A stretch of DNA of 64,000 bases from Holothuria scabra (GCA_037179385.1 CM074187.1:50998879-51062878); one strand, 5' to 3'; numbered from the stretch's first letter, positions 33,901 to 45,133 are shown. Numbers and translations: made by a program. Notes: generated from the sequence alone by a model not told the origin.

Positions 33901-36900
33901 CAACTGAGTCGGGGTTGTCAACACAATTAATCCCCCTAGTTCCAGTTCCACTTCATAAAAAGCACCATTATATTTGACGAAGTGAACACCACCCAGTGAA
34001 CCATTAGTTCTCCTGGGAGAACAAAAACATAAGAACATGTTTGGAAAATTTTTCATTCTGGACATCTACCACGATCCATAAGTTTTAACCCTCGACAGTT
34101 GACTCATTCCAGTACGTGTCAGCCAACATGTTTAATGAAGATGAATGCATATGGTCAGTTTTAAACAATGGGTTAACTGTATACATATGTACATGGCTAT
34201 TGATGGACCATATCGCAGATGGTCACCCGGGAGATGGGTCCGGGGTTCGATTACCAGGTCGAGTCATACCGAAGATTTAAGCAAGGGAACCTACTGCCCT
34301 TTCTGCGTGACGCGTGAGCAATGGCGTTGGAAAGCAATTCAGTCACTCGCAACTGGAGAAAGGATAGTGGAAGCCACTAGATATATAGTGGAGTTTTAAG
34401 GTCCAGTTTCCAACCTATTGGTTTAAGTCGAGCCGGCTACGGCTTTTTTTCAGCTGTGACTCACTGACTTATGCGGAGCACCACGCACAGCGGCAGTTGA
34501 TTCCATTTTTAGAGTCTTTGGTATATGACTCGACCTGGGAATCGAAGACGTGCCTTTCGTATGAGAGGCGGATACTCTACCGTTGGACCAAACACGAGGT
34601 CATTGGACGCCACTAGATTTAACCAAAAGATAAGCAGTTGAGGCGTAAAACTTCACCAAACTCAAACCAAATACGATTCGTAAGCGATTAAAAATTGAAT
34701 TTTTGTGTTGCGTGTTGCCATGGAGCTAACCATGTTAGCTCCATGGTGTTGCCAATATATCTACGACTGGAAGGTTTAACCGGTATGGAAGGTGTATTGG
34801 GGTTACCATGATACTGTTTGTCAAACCATGCGGCAACATTCGGCCGTTCGCTCAGAGTGTACCTCAAGTCATAAGTTTCAAAAATATATATTTAAGACCA
34901 TGAAAAATAATTCGATCTGTCCAACCCTCATCTTTACAGGACATTCTTGAGCTGAGATATAAAATGTTGAAGTTTATAGTCCCGATTTCGAATGGTACAT
35001 TGCGCAATAATTTTTGATGTCATTGTTCCACTGAAATTACAGTTTTTGTGTTTCTGTTTTTTTTTTTTGGAAAGTTACTGCATTTCTACCAAGGTGTGAA
35101 AGCACGGTGTGATAGCACGCGTGCTCTTATTTGGTGATGTAATGAATCACTCTCTGTGTAACGCATGCTTTCCAAACAGAAAGTGTTTAAGGTCATAAAA
35201 ACATACATTAATACATTAATTTTTAACGAAAAAAGCAGGTAATGTGAGTTGTACAACAAGAAAGTCACAATTTTTGGCGCAATGGACTAATTTGATCAAG
35301 TGAATAAATTTCAGCATTTCATGTTGTCTCTTTGTCTCTTATAATTTTATTTGAAGGGCAAGAGAAGTCGCCAAAACTTATTTTGGAGCAACAGCTGAAT
35401 GTCTTAATTTGTTTCCCATTTCTCTTCAAAGTGTCTTTTATAATATTTTAGAACTTCAGCATTGCATAATCAAAGTGAACAAAGCAGTTTATCCTAGAAA
35501 ATTTCACACTTGGTGAGGAAAAATGTTGTCACATGACTCGTGCAAGCCAATCATGATTCATGAAACAGGACATTCTTCTACAATACTTTACATGGGAGTG
35601 ATTGCATTTCCCCTTTCACAGTTCCGAAACACCAAACTCTGTGCTGTATATATGAAAGTTTATCATTTGAAGTTTCTATTAAGGGCCCTGTCATTTGTTG
35701 GCAGGTTTAAGTGAGTCTGCTCGTGCCGCAGGATGTACCACCCTGTAGCCCATGCCATGGTTAATAAGTTATGAGGGGCAGGGGACCTAGTTCTCGGGGC
35801 GGACGAATTTTTTCGTCCAGCTCATCACTACGAAAAAAATCAACTGAGGGGCGGCAGCCTAAAGGGGACTGCAACCACAGAGGCGCTACGCAGGCTACAA
35901 GGGACCCCGTCCCACCGCGTCCACACCAGTCTGTAGAAACTCGGGTAAGAAAGGTTAAGAAAGGCTTAAAGGGCAAGAACAGTCACCACAAATTGAAGTA
36001 GTGTTATAGACTGTTCAGTTTCACGATTGGCTGTCCAGTGGGAGTCATGTGACAATGTTTTTTCTCTTCAAATAATGTGAAATTTACTGGAAATAACTAC
36101 TTGGTTTACCTGCAATATGCAAAATTAAAGTCATAAAATGCAATGAAAGATACTTTTTTATGAAATAATAAGATCATAATTGTGTTATTTAACTTTTTCT
36201 TGAAAATAAGTTTGGGGGGACTGCTCTTTACCTTTAAAGGTTCGAACCAAAAAGCTGTACCATTAACTACAATAAAAAACGACGGTCTCAAACGCTAAAG
36301 TAATGTTACGTCACGGCTATCCAGAAGCATTGTCTAGAACTGAGCCTCGATTTTAAAACTGTGGATGATTTATACAGGTTATGATTGGTTATCGTTTAGC
36401 ATCCTGCGTCACGCGTGATTGATTTAGAATCAGGAAGAGATATACTATTTTACGTACTAGGCAAAGATTACATTCACACACAAGTCAATCGAAAGCGCAG
36501 ATAACGCAACCTTGCACACGGCACACCATACATCCTTCATCATTCAGGATGTAATACTACAGTCCCCAAAGTCGCCCCTTGTACAAATTTGGCCATTCGC
36601 CCGTAGGGTCATCAACAAAGATCCGCATGGCGGACATTCTTGGCTCTGCCTTGTGGTTGCTGACGTAGCGACTCCAGCGAGGATCGTAAGCTATTGAAAG
36701 GTCATCAGAGGCAAGAACGGGATGCCTGGAGCTGAGATGGAAGCAATAATTAACCAATCAAAGAATAGCGCAGTAGGAAAACATTGAAGGGATGACCGTG
36801 TCTCTTATGACGTCTTTATTGTCTCTAATTCAATTTATATTGATGTCAAAGTCAATGGAAAACGTTATTGTAGTATTTAAGGATTGGACACTCATTAAGT

Positions 36901-39900
36901 AGCCTTGATGCAATAGAGACACGCACAGATCTACAAATGACTTTAATATCGATACACCGTCGTTATACCAGGGAAATAACAGCTCCTTTGTCAAACTCTG
37001 ACCCTGATAATTTTTATTAGAATACATCATGCACTTGTTTCAGTCGGTAACAGTGTTGCAACTCACGCTTACACAAAGGAATCAAGTTTTTGTCACGGTA
37101 TTTTTCATCTATGGACAAGGATGGAGCTCTGTTCTCAATATTAGGGCGGGAGGGGAATCGCTTCATTTTTTAAAAACAATTACTGAAAATAAAAATATTG
37201 GAGGATACATTTCCTTCCGCCCGTCCCCTTCCCCAGGATCGCCGTCAATATCTACTGAAATATTTAGTTATTCACTTACTTGTACATCATCATCCTCCTC
37301 CATCAGTTTAAATTTTCCTTTTTTGTTTAGATAGATGGAATTGTAGACTCTTAGGGGAAGATAATTTCGATTTTTTACAACTAACCTTGATATGGGAAAC
37401 CAGAGTTTTACAGAGAATATAAACCTTTGGTTCTAGTACCTCATTTTCCTTTCTTAACTGGTTATTGACCAAAATACTGAGACAATAGCGAGGTCTTTTA
37501 AGAAAAATTTTAATTTGAGTTAATTACTGGTGATTAACACTGTCTCATTTTTTCGGGTAAAAAGAGCACACAGATGCAAGACTAGGTAGCTGCTCTTCAT
37601 GGTGACCAGTCATAACGAAGGACCTAGATCAGATATCATTTTTTGTTTTTATAACACAATATTTGTATGCGATGTCGAACTAAAGTTTTGCAAAAATTGT
37701 AAAAACGAACTCCGATCTCCTCCTTTATGGCAAAATGCATAAGTCAATGACCATTGAACGATCGAAATTATTCGAATTTCGAAAAAACGTTTTCCAATTG
37801 CCTGAAATTCCTTCCTGTCTACATTTTAATTATTGAACCTTAGTCCTGTGAGTTACTTGGATTTCCCCGACTACATCTATTACATATTGCAAACATGTTT
37901 TACATATTTCTGCGGGCAAATGCGACTTTGGAAAGGATAGAGCATTGAAATTACTTCCTCGTTGCCAGGTTGCCAACGGCGGACTGAGACAAAAATAGCC
38001 TGCATGCTGGACCTTAAATGATGTCGTTGGAACTCATTATATATACTCATCGATTAAAGATCCTCGTTTTAAAGGTTACCTCGCAGGCCTCCTTTATAGG
38101 AGTCGACATTTAAGGTACCATGTGTCTAGGGATAGGATTACGTTGCAGTTAGCTTGCTAGTTAAATTACAACCGCTCTTGTGGCTGTCGCTTTTTATTAT
38201 GACAGTTGTCACATTTTGATATGAAGAATCGAAGTGAAGTCGTTTGATATATCACTTGAAAAAGATCAATTGACGCGTTGTTTAAAGTTTAGCTTATTCA
38301 AGTTTCAAACATTCAAACACATAGATCTGTATTGCACAACAATTTCTAAGCCTTTAGATGTGTTCAGAAAATTTAGACGTGTTCAGAAAATTTAGACGTG
38401 TTCAGAAAAAAAAAACGAATTCTGCTTCATATCACGGACGAGAAGGGGAACTTTTCATCCCAGGACGAATGAGGGCCATGCTCTGGAATTTCCTATAGTC
38501 CATTGATGTCCAATTTCACAGCAGCCTGATTTCGACTCTGGTTTAAACGCACCGTATCGATTAACACTAGGCTGATAATACTGTGATCAATGCATTTTCT
38601 ACACACACACCCATATGAGGGAATTTACAATATAGCACAATAACCCCCCTCCCTTTCATTGGTACTGACACATACATTCTCTACTCTGGAAACCATTTTC
38701 AAAATCTCGGTCAAACAGACAATTTCGTGACACATGTGTTGTTCTCAAGCGCATTGTGAAAACACGTGCATTCTCGAACAACCACTGTGGTATTCTTCGA
38801 TTTTTTTGCACGAAAATGTGGAATTCCCTCGGGAAAAATAACATTGGCGACATTAGGTTGGGGGAAAGAGACCGGGACTAAAATAAATGAACTAAAGGTG
38901 AAGAGAAACAACAATCGAAATAGATAAAAAGTAGAAGAAAAACCTTGAAGGTGAATTTATCCTTTCGAGATGTAATTAAAAGGTGGTGTTGGTGATTTTT
39001 TTTCTGTAAGGGCGAATTATTAATGGAGCCGAGCCTGCTAACCAAAACCCCTGGTGCCAGCAAATGGGATCACGTAAATTTCTATGGGGCTCTGCTTTTC
39101 AAGAGGGGTATATTTTAGCGAAAGTGCAATTTGCTGCAAATAAAAACCACAGATAAACAAAAAAGTAATAAAATAAAAATTAAATAAAAATAAATGGCAT
39201 GTCATAAACTTTCGCAACTAGAAAGTCTTTTGCAGGAAACACGAGGATGACGATAGTCTTAATTTCGGAAACACTTTCCTGATTTTGACCTTTCGTTAAA
39301 TTAAGAGTTAAATTATTGAAATGATTATCGATACCAGGCAAAAGCAATTTCTTACAGTAGCACAATTATATGAACTGAGCTGGTTACGTCACAAGGTTCC
39401 GTGACCTCAAAACCTGTCACGTATATGGGTATATGGATGAAGAGTGTTTACTTGCTTGTCATTTAAGTCATCTCATACAACTTCCCACTGCATTCGAATC
39501 CTGAAATTACTCCCAATACGCGTTCCCACTTTGAAGGGTTACTGCGACTTTCAACGAACACACCGACAACATTATAATAGATTTTATCAAATAGTGTAAA
39601 CATGCACAGTTGAAGTTGCATGCTTTGGTCGGGGGAGGAGGCAATAAATGCCCTTAGTCTCTTGTGAGTACGTATATTACGGGGTGTAAATTCTAAATTT
39701 TTGAATGAAAATTAAGGAAAAATTACCTTCTACTTCCTCTGGGGTTAATTCACGGGGTGGTGCAGTCTGCAAAACAAAGAGTATGAAAAAATATTATCTT
39801 TTGCATCAACAACATATATTGCCCATACATTCCGTACATGTTACATTTCCAGCGGTTTTACCATCAAAATGTGTAAAAAGTAGGGTAACAAAGGTGGCGC

Positions 39901-42900
39901 AAGGTATAATACCCTGACCACTCCATCCATCTCCGCGGGGGGTCCCCTTCCCATATGAGAAATTTTTGGATATTTAGGTTCCCTCTGACACAATCTTTTG
40001 AAAGAGTTAGCATCTTCTACAGAGCTGATCCTCTCACCTCAAACTACATTTTTCCAGTAGGCGAGTTCACAGAAATTTTTAAATGACACAGACCTTTGAT
40101 TGAGAGCTTGTTTAAAATATGCAGAGTCCAGGCTCATATTACACAACATGTAGTGAGAGTGTTGTTATAACACATTGATTTCTTGTGTACCCACCCTAAA
40201 GCAATAAACTGGGATTGCGTCTGGATGAGTGTTAATTTTAGACAGTCGGTTGCAGGAGGGTCTTAAAGGGCAATTCCTCTCACCCCAAAATGCAGTTCTT
40301 TTAGGGGGTACCAAATTTCTCAATTGGCTCAGTTCTTTGATTGACAGCTACTTCAAACAATGCAGAATACCAAAGCTGATATTACACCGAATGAACTGCA
40401 CTGAGAGTGTTTTGATATATGCACATTAAGTTTTTCTATACTCACCCTGAAGAAATAAACTAAGGTTGTGTCTGGATGAGGATGAATTTCAGACAATTGG
40501 GGGAGGGACTTAAGTACGAAGGTTAGAAGGATTGCTTCTGTTTAGAGTGAGAGAATCTGGCCTTAAAGTAAGTGGGAAAGGAGAATTAGAACTATGTGGG
40601 TGAGAGGATGAGGCTTTTAAGGCATCTTTTTCTTCCATTATAAACAAATTGCTCTGCAAACACTAAGGGATATACGCACCCTAGTGCCGTCCGCTAACTA
40701 TCGTAAAGAACATTTTTCTAAGCAAATAATAAAAACTTTTAGTACATCGATGTAGACGTGTAGGTGTTTTAAGGGGTAGGCATCCTTCCCAGATTTTCCG
40801 GGATTTTGTTTTATCACTCAGTCATAAGGAAATGTAAGATAAATTACCATAGGTCAATTAGAGTTATAACTTAACGTGATCATCAGTTTCGGCTCCAGAA
40901 CATCGATAAAACCATAGGTTGAACACTAGCATAGGATGGATTTTATAGTTGGCCATTTTCTATGGGTGGCAATGCCAAATGTGGTGCATCAGTTTCTCTT
41001 TTTTTCAAAAAGTAAAGCAGGTGCAAAAGGACGCCATCTTCTATAGAAAAGCTAGCTTGGAAAGTTCTCTTGAGACAACAACAATGCTCTTGCCAAATGA
41101 AGGGAAATAAGTAAGAGTTTGAAATCACTTACAAATTTCTTTTGTTTATTTTAGTTCACTTCCAAGGGACGCAAGTAACTAACGTTGAGGAATGGTTTGC
41201 ACTCCTGTCAGATGTGAAGGCTATGGGGTATACGATATAGAGGTCATGCACGTGACGTCTGCTCGTTTCAGTGTGGCATATTGGACGGTACTTATCATGA
41301 GCAGTAGAAATGTTACCAATACGAGCGCTCGCACGACATCACCCTAACCATCGTCTGGCAATGGACGCCTGGATGGCAAAATAGAGAGACACTCAACGCA
41401 ATGGGGGTGCTACAAAAATGCAAGCAGTAAATACCTTCATCATTCAACTGTTAATATTGTAAGTTACATGGGAGAAATACCTATTAAGACAGTTTATCCA
41501 AATTAATCATAAAACGTGGAAATATTTCATTGAAAAACTACTTAATTTTAAAAAGACACATCCAGCACTGATTTAACTAGACATACATTACAGCAAGCAA
41601 ATTAAAGTCATAGCGTGCACACTATGGTGCATATAATCGTCACATTTATCAACTATAACTGAAATGTCTGTGTGATTGAAGCAAGATATTAAAGGATGAA
41701 TGCAGTCACCTTGCGCGTAGCCAAGATTGTGTCATGGGGAGGGTTTTGGTGTCATGGGGGGAAGTTGGGTCATGATATCAGGGAAAAGCCTCAGGATAGA
41801 GAGAAAAGCCACTATTTTAAGTGTTTTTGCATTGCAAGGTTCTAACCTCCGAAGCCCCCTCCCCGTGGCGTAGCCACGGGGAGTCACCCCAACTTAAACT
41901 AGTTCAGTAGACTATCCTTTTTCGTGAATGGCTCTTATGGGAATCAATAATGTGACAATTTTTTTCCTCAGTTCTGAATTTACGTAGATTAACTGCTTGG
42001 TTTTCCATGAATATGAAATATTCGAGTACGGAAATCTCACAAATGATACTCGGAGGGAAAATAAGTTTGAGCGACTGCCCTTGCCCTTAAGATAGAAAAT
42101 TAATACAATTTAGTCACAGCTTCAGTATGAGTATAAAAAAGGGAACTTGGACAAAGGGAGCACCTCTTTAAGTTTTACAACCCTCATAAATTCCTGGTAT
42201 GTGACGGCTATCTTGCGCTGATAGTAAAGTGAAGTTATGTCTTTTCTTTATAATTTAAGTTGTGAACAGCTTAATTTAGTCTGATGGTCTGGCAAACATT
42301 CTGTATTCTGTTTAAACTTATTTAGATGGAGTTTTACGGTCCTGTTCCTCACCAATTGGTTCAAGTCCAGCCAGCCACTGTCTTTTCCCATTTGTGACTC
42401 CCTTGCTGTAATGATTATTCTAAGCATCTAGCAAAATGGCAGTTAGTTCCATTTCAAGCCGGTTTAGAGAGTGTGAGCTTATTATGTTTCCATTATGTTG
42501 CAATCATAAAATTATTGTTGACTGATATGGGTATCCTGACCCACGGGCAAAGTAATTGAACACAACATTTTTCCATGTGTCTCACTTTAAAAACAGCCCT
42601 AGCCTCATAAAGACATCATTAGGAAAAAATACATCATTGGCCTGTGGATATGATGCGGAGAAATGTGATTCGTTACCATGTTAAATTGAACATCCTCGAT
42701 ATTCAACTTTCTCTTTACTTACCTAAAACTACTTTGTTGGAAACTGGGTCGTAAAACTCCATCTTACTAACTACCTGCCTATAACTAAACTTGATGCAAT
42801 GACATTGTTACAGACGGCCTTCCTTACTTACCTTTAAAGTACATTGAACTCAAAGAGCAAGTCGGTGACTGCCTGCATGTTTCTGCCTCAAGGAAATGCA

Positions 42901-44923
42901 GATGGGGAACATTGGAAAATGTACAAAGCACAATATCCTACTTTTTTTCATACGGACGTTTAGGCCTGGAGAGTTGTCAACTATCAGGAGCCTCACGTGC
43001 AGCCAACATAAATGCCCCTCTCGTCCCATGATGTCTCTTTTAATACCCATCAGCTGAACATCAACAAACAAAGGGTTATAACCAATTTTTCCCCCTTTAT
43101 GGGTATGACTTCCACTTGAGGGACAACCCTGGTCGGGACACTAAAAACATAGCATGGGTTCATTTAAATAATCGGATTCATTCTTGAAACTCATGTCATA
43201 CATGAAACGACAGACTAAATGTTACTGTTCTTGCTTTTTGTATTTGATTGTTATTGTTTATTTTCTGGGGAGCACTCTACTACATAAGTCCCCCTGGTTT
43301 CTTACAGTCTCTTCATCTTATATATATACATTCATGCATGCATTATTATTTTTATATGACTTTGAGATTGTGAAGAAACGAATGAAATGAACGGATTTGT
43401 ATCATAAAGCAACCCTTGCTACCCAAAGTATATATGACCCGCCTGTGTAAGGGAAACTTAAAGGCACTGCGCTGCAGTTACCCGCTCCCAACTTGGAGAA
43501 TCAGCAAGCTCGTGCAAATCGCCTCACATTCTCCTTCACACGGCTCGGAGAATGTATTGAATATTGCTATTATTACAATAAAAATAAAGAAATGAGTTAT
43601 TCTCCTTGAATTTAGCAAGCGATTAGAAACCATATTGATACACGATTGAAGGGGGTCGTTCCTAATTTGACGAGATACGCCACATCAAATTGGGAGCTGC
43701 GTTTTCCTTCAAAGACAGGTTTTGTCTGGTTACTCGTCTCGGTGCACAACCCCCTTATTGTTAGAAATACTAAACTCTATCAAACTTGGCTTTAGGATAA
43801 AAAAAATACCATGAAATTTTTACAAAAATACCAAACGAGAATAATATTAAATAGCACGGGAGTTTTACTCGCACGTTGATAATAAACTTGTTAGCAAACT
43901 TGGCTTTTCATACAGTACATAACACCTACCTTACACACATTTTCAAACGTTTTATGTAGTGTATAATATTTCTTCTTCTACTAGGCAAGTCAATTGGTAA
44001 GTATGACGTCATACCATACCTATGACGTAGAAATCCATAACAGCGCAAGTGAGATGAGTCTGTTTCTTAGATGGCCTCATTGACAAATACATATTTGAAA
44101 TGACTTATACCGCGACGAAAAGTTTGAAATATTTCTAATACAAATGCAACAGTATCTCTTTGTAAGCTTGGAAGCTTGCTTCGGAAGTTTTCCAGACAAG
44201 GGGAGCAAAGTTTGTCGTCAGCTAACACTGCAGGGATGGTAGTTCAGGGCAAAGAGCGATATAAAATGATTACTAATTAGGACCGACCAATTGAATCTTA
44301 AAACAGTTAAAACGTAGAAATATAAACAAGCTTGGATGAATGTCTTTAGTCTTCGTTCGAGTTTAAACAAATTTGACATGAATCAGATATTAGATGTCTG
44401 CCATATCTATTTAACTACGTGTGAATGAAACAAACAGTTTAAAATGTCGCATGGCAGATAAAGCCTCTTTTTATTCTCCAGTTATAATGACGAGTATTGG
44501 CTTACATTGTATGCTTTGGTTACAGGCTATCGGTAGCAGGAGGTACAAAATAAATGAATAGGCCTAAATGAATCGTAAAATAATACCATTTCTGAATTTT
44601 GGAGATTTAAAATTATATGATAAATATCCTTACGGCGTTTTTAAATGTAAGGCAATTGTTGTAATACAGTTCAAACAGTCCTATAATTTTAACCTACATA
44701 GTCTTTATATTACAAGTCCTATATTATATATAGATCACGTGACTTTTATTATAATAATGTAAGAAATTAAACAGCAGGGTTAAAGTAGTTGTTTAATCTA
44801 AGCAAGAAAAAAGTATTAAAAATAAATAAAACGTCGGTGATAAATTAGGAATAGAGGAGAAATTCCATAAAATGTTAAGTCAAATTATTGAGATGGTAGT
44901 AGTCTTACCTTTTTGCTACTCAT
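21866..44923 (-). CDS. Essential (alkali) myosin light chain, distal-exon isoform
   Basis: Exons on the - strand: 44923-44909, 39766-39727, 33845-33702, 32624-32451, 31627-31550, 21909-21866, all phase-continuous, giving 164 residues. The start is MSSKK; the N-terminal TAPPRELTPEEVEEFKDSF leads into degenerate EF-hand 1 (DTKGDNKVQGDM, no Glu at position 12). RALGFNPTQA and VSWEEFFPMLQ are essential-light-chain signatures. EF-hand 3 (DKEDNGQVNAGE) is near canonical, and EF-hand 4 (HIDPNGNLRYE plus D) lacks an acid at position 1. The protein wraps the IQ helix of myosin heavy chain in muscle sarcomeres. This isoform ends DFIKHIMSNPLEYC. A non-muscle light chain or another EF-hand relative is less likely. 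Confidence 0.9.
22694..22869. mobile_element. MITE-like element with GGCCGTACGGG ends
   Basis: GGCCGTACGGG (22695-22705) and CCCGTACGGCC (22856-22866) are exact inverted ends, and the 10-base CCCTTTGTCA lies on both sides (22684-22693 and 22870-22879) as a possible target duplication. The interior contains AGGGCATAATCTC and ACTGAGGCACCAAACCCTGC-like text that recurs inverted at 33280-33425. Confidence 0.7.
23893..24206. mobile_element. MITE family A copy
   Basis: TTAAAGGCAGTCATTCGTCA start, internal TCAATTGGTACAGCTCTTTG, GGATTGTGTCTGGATAAAG and GTGGGAGGGGCTAGAAG, end GATGATGAAAATATGCCTTT. Ends diverged but alignable to the copy at 1702-2006. Confidence 0.75.
24342..24353. promoter_or_regulatory. 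NRF1-type palindrome
   Basis: CGCGCATGCGCA is an exact match to the YGCGCAYGCGCR binding consensus of NRF1, in otherwise CpG-poor DNA between the two terminal exons. No promoter context is evident. Confidence 0.35.
26376..26720. mobile_element. Repeat element built of GAGTGAA/TTCACTC motifs
   Basis: The ends CTACACTCTTAAAACAA (26376-26392) and TTGTTCTTAGAGTGTAG (26704-26720) pair as inverted repeats at 15 of 17 positions. Inside, the heptamer GAGTGAA and its complement TTCACTC recur about ten times, often head to head as GAGTGAAATTTCACTC. A second block of the same style follows at 26905-27230. Confidence 0.7.
26905..27230. repeat. Second GAGTGAA/TTCACTC-rich block
   Basis: Repeats AGAGTGAA, GGAGTGAATTTCACTCTTC (twice in direct succession near 27120-27165) and related strings; starts AAAGAGTGAACTAAGTCACT and ends in the rough inverse AGAGAGTGACTAAGTGTAGT. 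Likely a diverged copy of the element to its left. Confidence 0.65.
28518..28561 (-). CDS. Alternative terminal exon, proximal (..FIKHIMTDPLELA)
   Basis: Acceptor cttcgatcag behind a pyrimidine-rich tract, 13 full codons after the split Glu, stop TAG at 28520-28518. No strong AATAAA was found close downstream on the - strand; an ATTAAA lies near 27580. Confidence 0.87.
28518..44923 (-). CDS. Essential myosin light chain, proximal-exon isoform
   Basis: The same five upstream exons spliced to 28561-28518 instead of 21909-21866. Both terminal exons are 44 bases, enter with the same phase (two bases completing a split G codon) and carry their own stop, so the protein length stays 164. This version ends EFIKHIMTDPLELA: nine of the last fourteen residues match the other isoform, and the differences cluster in the extreme tail. 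It is the first terminal exon met by the polymerase. That both are expressed is inferred; the intact splice site, frame and stop of each argue against a dead duplicate. Confidence 0.85.
29290..29549. mobile_element. MITE family A copy with well-preserved ends
   Basis: Starts TTTAAAGGACCAATCCTCTC and ends GAGAGAATTGAGCCTTTAAA; the first and last 28 bases pair with few mismatches. It lies in flank/intron downstream of light chain exon 5. Confidence 0.85.
29684..29751 (+). mobile_element. SINE fragment, 3' end
   Basis: GTGGTCGGCTCGACTTAAAC, then TCGACCGTAAAATTGCATCC and an AACCAACTAACT tail: the 3' portion of the tRNA-headed family. Confidence 0.6.
31550..31627 (-). CDS. Myosin light chain exon 5 (start of EF-hand 4)
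   Basis: 78 bases between acceptor tatttgcag and donor GAAG|gtaagt. Encodes ERLEESELEPLITPHIDPNG then NLRYE and the first base of the codon completed by either terminal exon. It is the last exon common to both isoforms. Confidence 0.93.
32451..32624 (-). CDS. Myosin light chain exon 4 (EF-hands 2-3)
   Basis: 174 bases. The acceptor is ctgatttag: using the cag eight bases downstream would create a TAG at the junction, whereas this one gives DQFVRVSWEEFFPMLQ. Continues with GTVDDFYECFKVFDKEDNGQ and a helix ending HVLCTL; donor CTAG|gtaagg. Confidence 0.93.
33280..33425. mobile_element. Diverged copy of the GTACGG-ended MITE
   Basis: Inverted relative of 22694-22869: GGTACCTCAGTCGGGCAGGG, then ATTATGCCCTGGGTGGGGGA and CCCGTACGGTCATG at the right end. 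It separates light chain exons 3 and 4. Confidence 0.6.
33702..33845 (-). CDS. Myosin light chain exon 3 (EF-hand 1)
   Basis: 144 bases between a poly-T tract with acceptor ctgcag and donor CAAT|gtaagt. Encodes FKDSFLLFDTKGDNKVQGDM, then IGAIIRALGFNPTQALVKNV and AGDKLDQ. Confidence 0.93.
34385..34600 (-). mobile_element. tRNA-Glu-derived SINE, full head
   Basis: Read on the - strand from 34600: a pol III A box TGGTCCAACGG (34590-34580), an anticodon-arm region CCGCCTCTCATACG and a B box CTTCGATTCCC (34547-34537), all resembling tRNA-Glu, then a non-tRNA body with AAATGGAATCAACTG, GTGAGTCACAGCTG, GCCGGCTCGAC and an end at TTAAAACTCCAC. The body recurs at 9640, 29684, 42325, 60258 and 60541. 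The pseudo-tRNA does not close a clean cloverleaf, so I do not call a functional tRNA. Confidence 0.8.
34718..34746. repeat. Perfect 13-bp hairpin
   Basis: CCATGGAGCTAAC (34718-34730) and GTTAGCTCCATGG (34734-34746) around the loop CAT. It includes two NcoI-type CCATGG palindromes and is set in short flanking TGTTG repeats. It sits in a light chain intron; function unknown. Confidence 0.8.
35352..35616. mobile_element. MITE family B copy, diverged
   Basis: AAGGGCAAGAGAAGTCGCCA start, internal TTTCTCTTCAAAGTGTC, TGTTGTCACATGACTCG and AGCCAATCATGATTC. Same layout as 8646-8908; the right end is weak. Confidence 0.6.
35966..36237. mobile_element. MITE family B copy with clear ends
   Basis: Starts TTAAAGGGCAAGAACAGTCA and ends GGGGACTGCTCTTTACCTTT followed by TTAA: inverted ends in a TTAA frame. 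It carries AGTCATGTGACAATGTTTT in the middle. It lies 350 bp from the 35352 copy in the opposite orientation. Confidence 0.75.
38353..38409. repeat. 19-bp tandem repeat, three units
   Basis: TTTAGACGTGTTCAGAAAA repeated three times; the first unit has ATG for ACG. An A-run follows. Confidence 0.9.
39727..39766 (-). CDS. Myosin light chain exon 2
   Basis: 40 bases between acceptor gttttgcag and donor GAAG|gtaatt, encoding TAPPRELTPEEVE plus one base. The LTPEEVE-EF junction with exon 3 is standard for essential light chains. Confidence 0.9.
40018..40620. mobile_element. Nested pair of family A MITEs
   Basis: An outer family A copy starts near 40018, is interrupted at its GGAGGG|TCTTAA site, and resumes at 40567 with AGTGGGAAAGGAGAATTAGA to end GAGGATGAGGCTTTTAA at 40620. 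The interrupting copy (40267-40562) lies exactly between TTAA at 40263-40266 and TTAA at 40563-40566, which shows the target specificity directly. Confidence 0.8.
41880..42092. mobile_element. Diverged MITE family B copy
   Basis: AGTCACCCCAACTTAAAC start, GAATGGCTCTTATGGGAATC and AATGTGACAATTTTTTTCC inside, AATAAGTTTGAGCGACTGCC and CTTGCCCTTAAG at the right end. Orientation as in 35966-36237. Confidence 0.5.
42325..42457 (-). mobile_element. SINE fragment
   Basis: GATGGAGTTTTACGGTCCTG, ACCAATTGGTTCAAGTCCAG and GGCAGTTAGTTCCATTTC match the reverse complement of the SINE body; the tRNA head is missing. Confidence 0.65.
44909..44923 (-). CDS. Myosin light chain exon 1 (MSSKK)
   Basis: ATG plus four codons (Ser-Ser-Lys-Lys), then donor AAG|gtaaga. 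A tiny first coding exon is usual for this family. It lies below a 5'UTR that is GC-richer than the surroundings. A 5.1-kb intron follows. Confidence 0.8.
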
Positions 44924-45109
44924 TTTGGAAGGAAATAAGTCCTTTTCCCGGAGAAGGAGAGAAGAAGGAAAGTATGTTGGCGCTGGGTACAAGCAAAAAA
45001 TCAGCAGTCCACTCACAAACGAGAAGGTATGCCCACTGAACGTTAGGAAACCAACTTCCAAAAGAAGGCGAACAGGCCGCTCTTCCTAGCCGTCTCCCCC
45101 AGTCGCTTG

Positions 45110-45133
45110 GAATGCCAGCGATGTGCGGAATGT
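45110..45133 (-). promoter_or_regulatory. Paired M-CAT-like motifs upstream of the light chain gene
   Basis: CATTCC occurs twice on the - strand (45115-45110 and 45133-45128), about 190-210 bases upstream of the ATG in a locally GC-rich stretch. M-CAT elements bind TEAD factors and are common in muscle gene promoters. A six-base core is weak evidence; the paired spacing and position raise it a little. Confidence 0.3.

Larger units (their letters stand above)
33846..39726. other. Light chain intron 2 (5.9 kb)
   Basis: Non-coding by inspection. Holds the SINE at 34385-34600, two MITE family B copies, a GC-rich patch at 35770-35950 with a diverged partner at 48690-48785 (shared GCGGACGAA and GGGCGGCAG), and a 19-bp x 3 tandem repeat at 38353-38409. 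Confidence 0.6.
39767..44908. other. Light chain intron 1 (5.1 kb)
   Basis: No coding exon recognised. Contains nested MITEs (40018-40620), a diverged family B copy near 41880-42092, a CCCCGTGGC/GCCACGGGG hairpin at 41861-41881 and SINE pieces at 42325-42457 and 42735-42780. The first intron is the usual place for muscle enhancers, but I see no convincing site cluster. Confidence 0.55.

Noticed and set aside
34531..34600. Possible functional tRNA-Glu gene
   Set aside because: The A and B boxes are good but the acceptor stem does not pair cleanly and a SINE body follows directly; called as SINE head.
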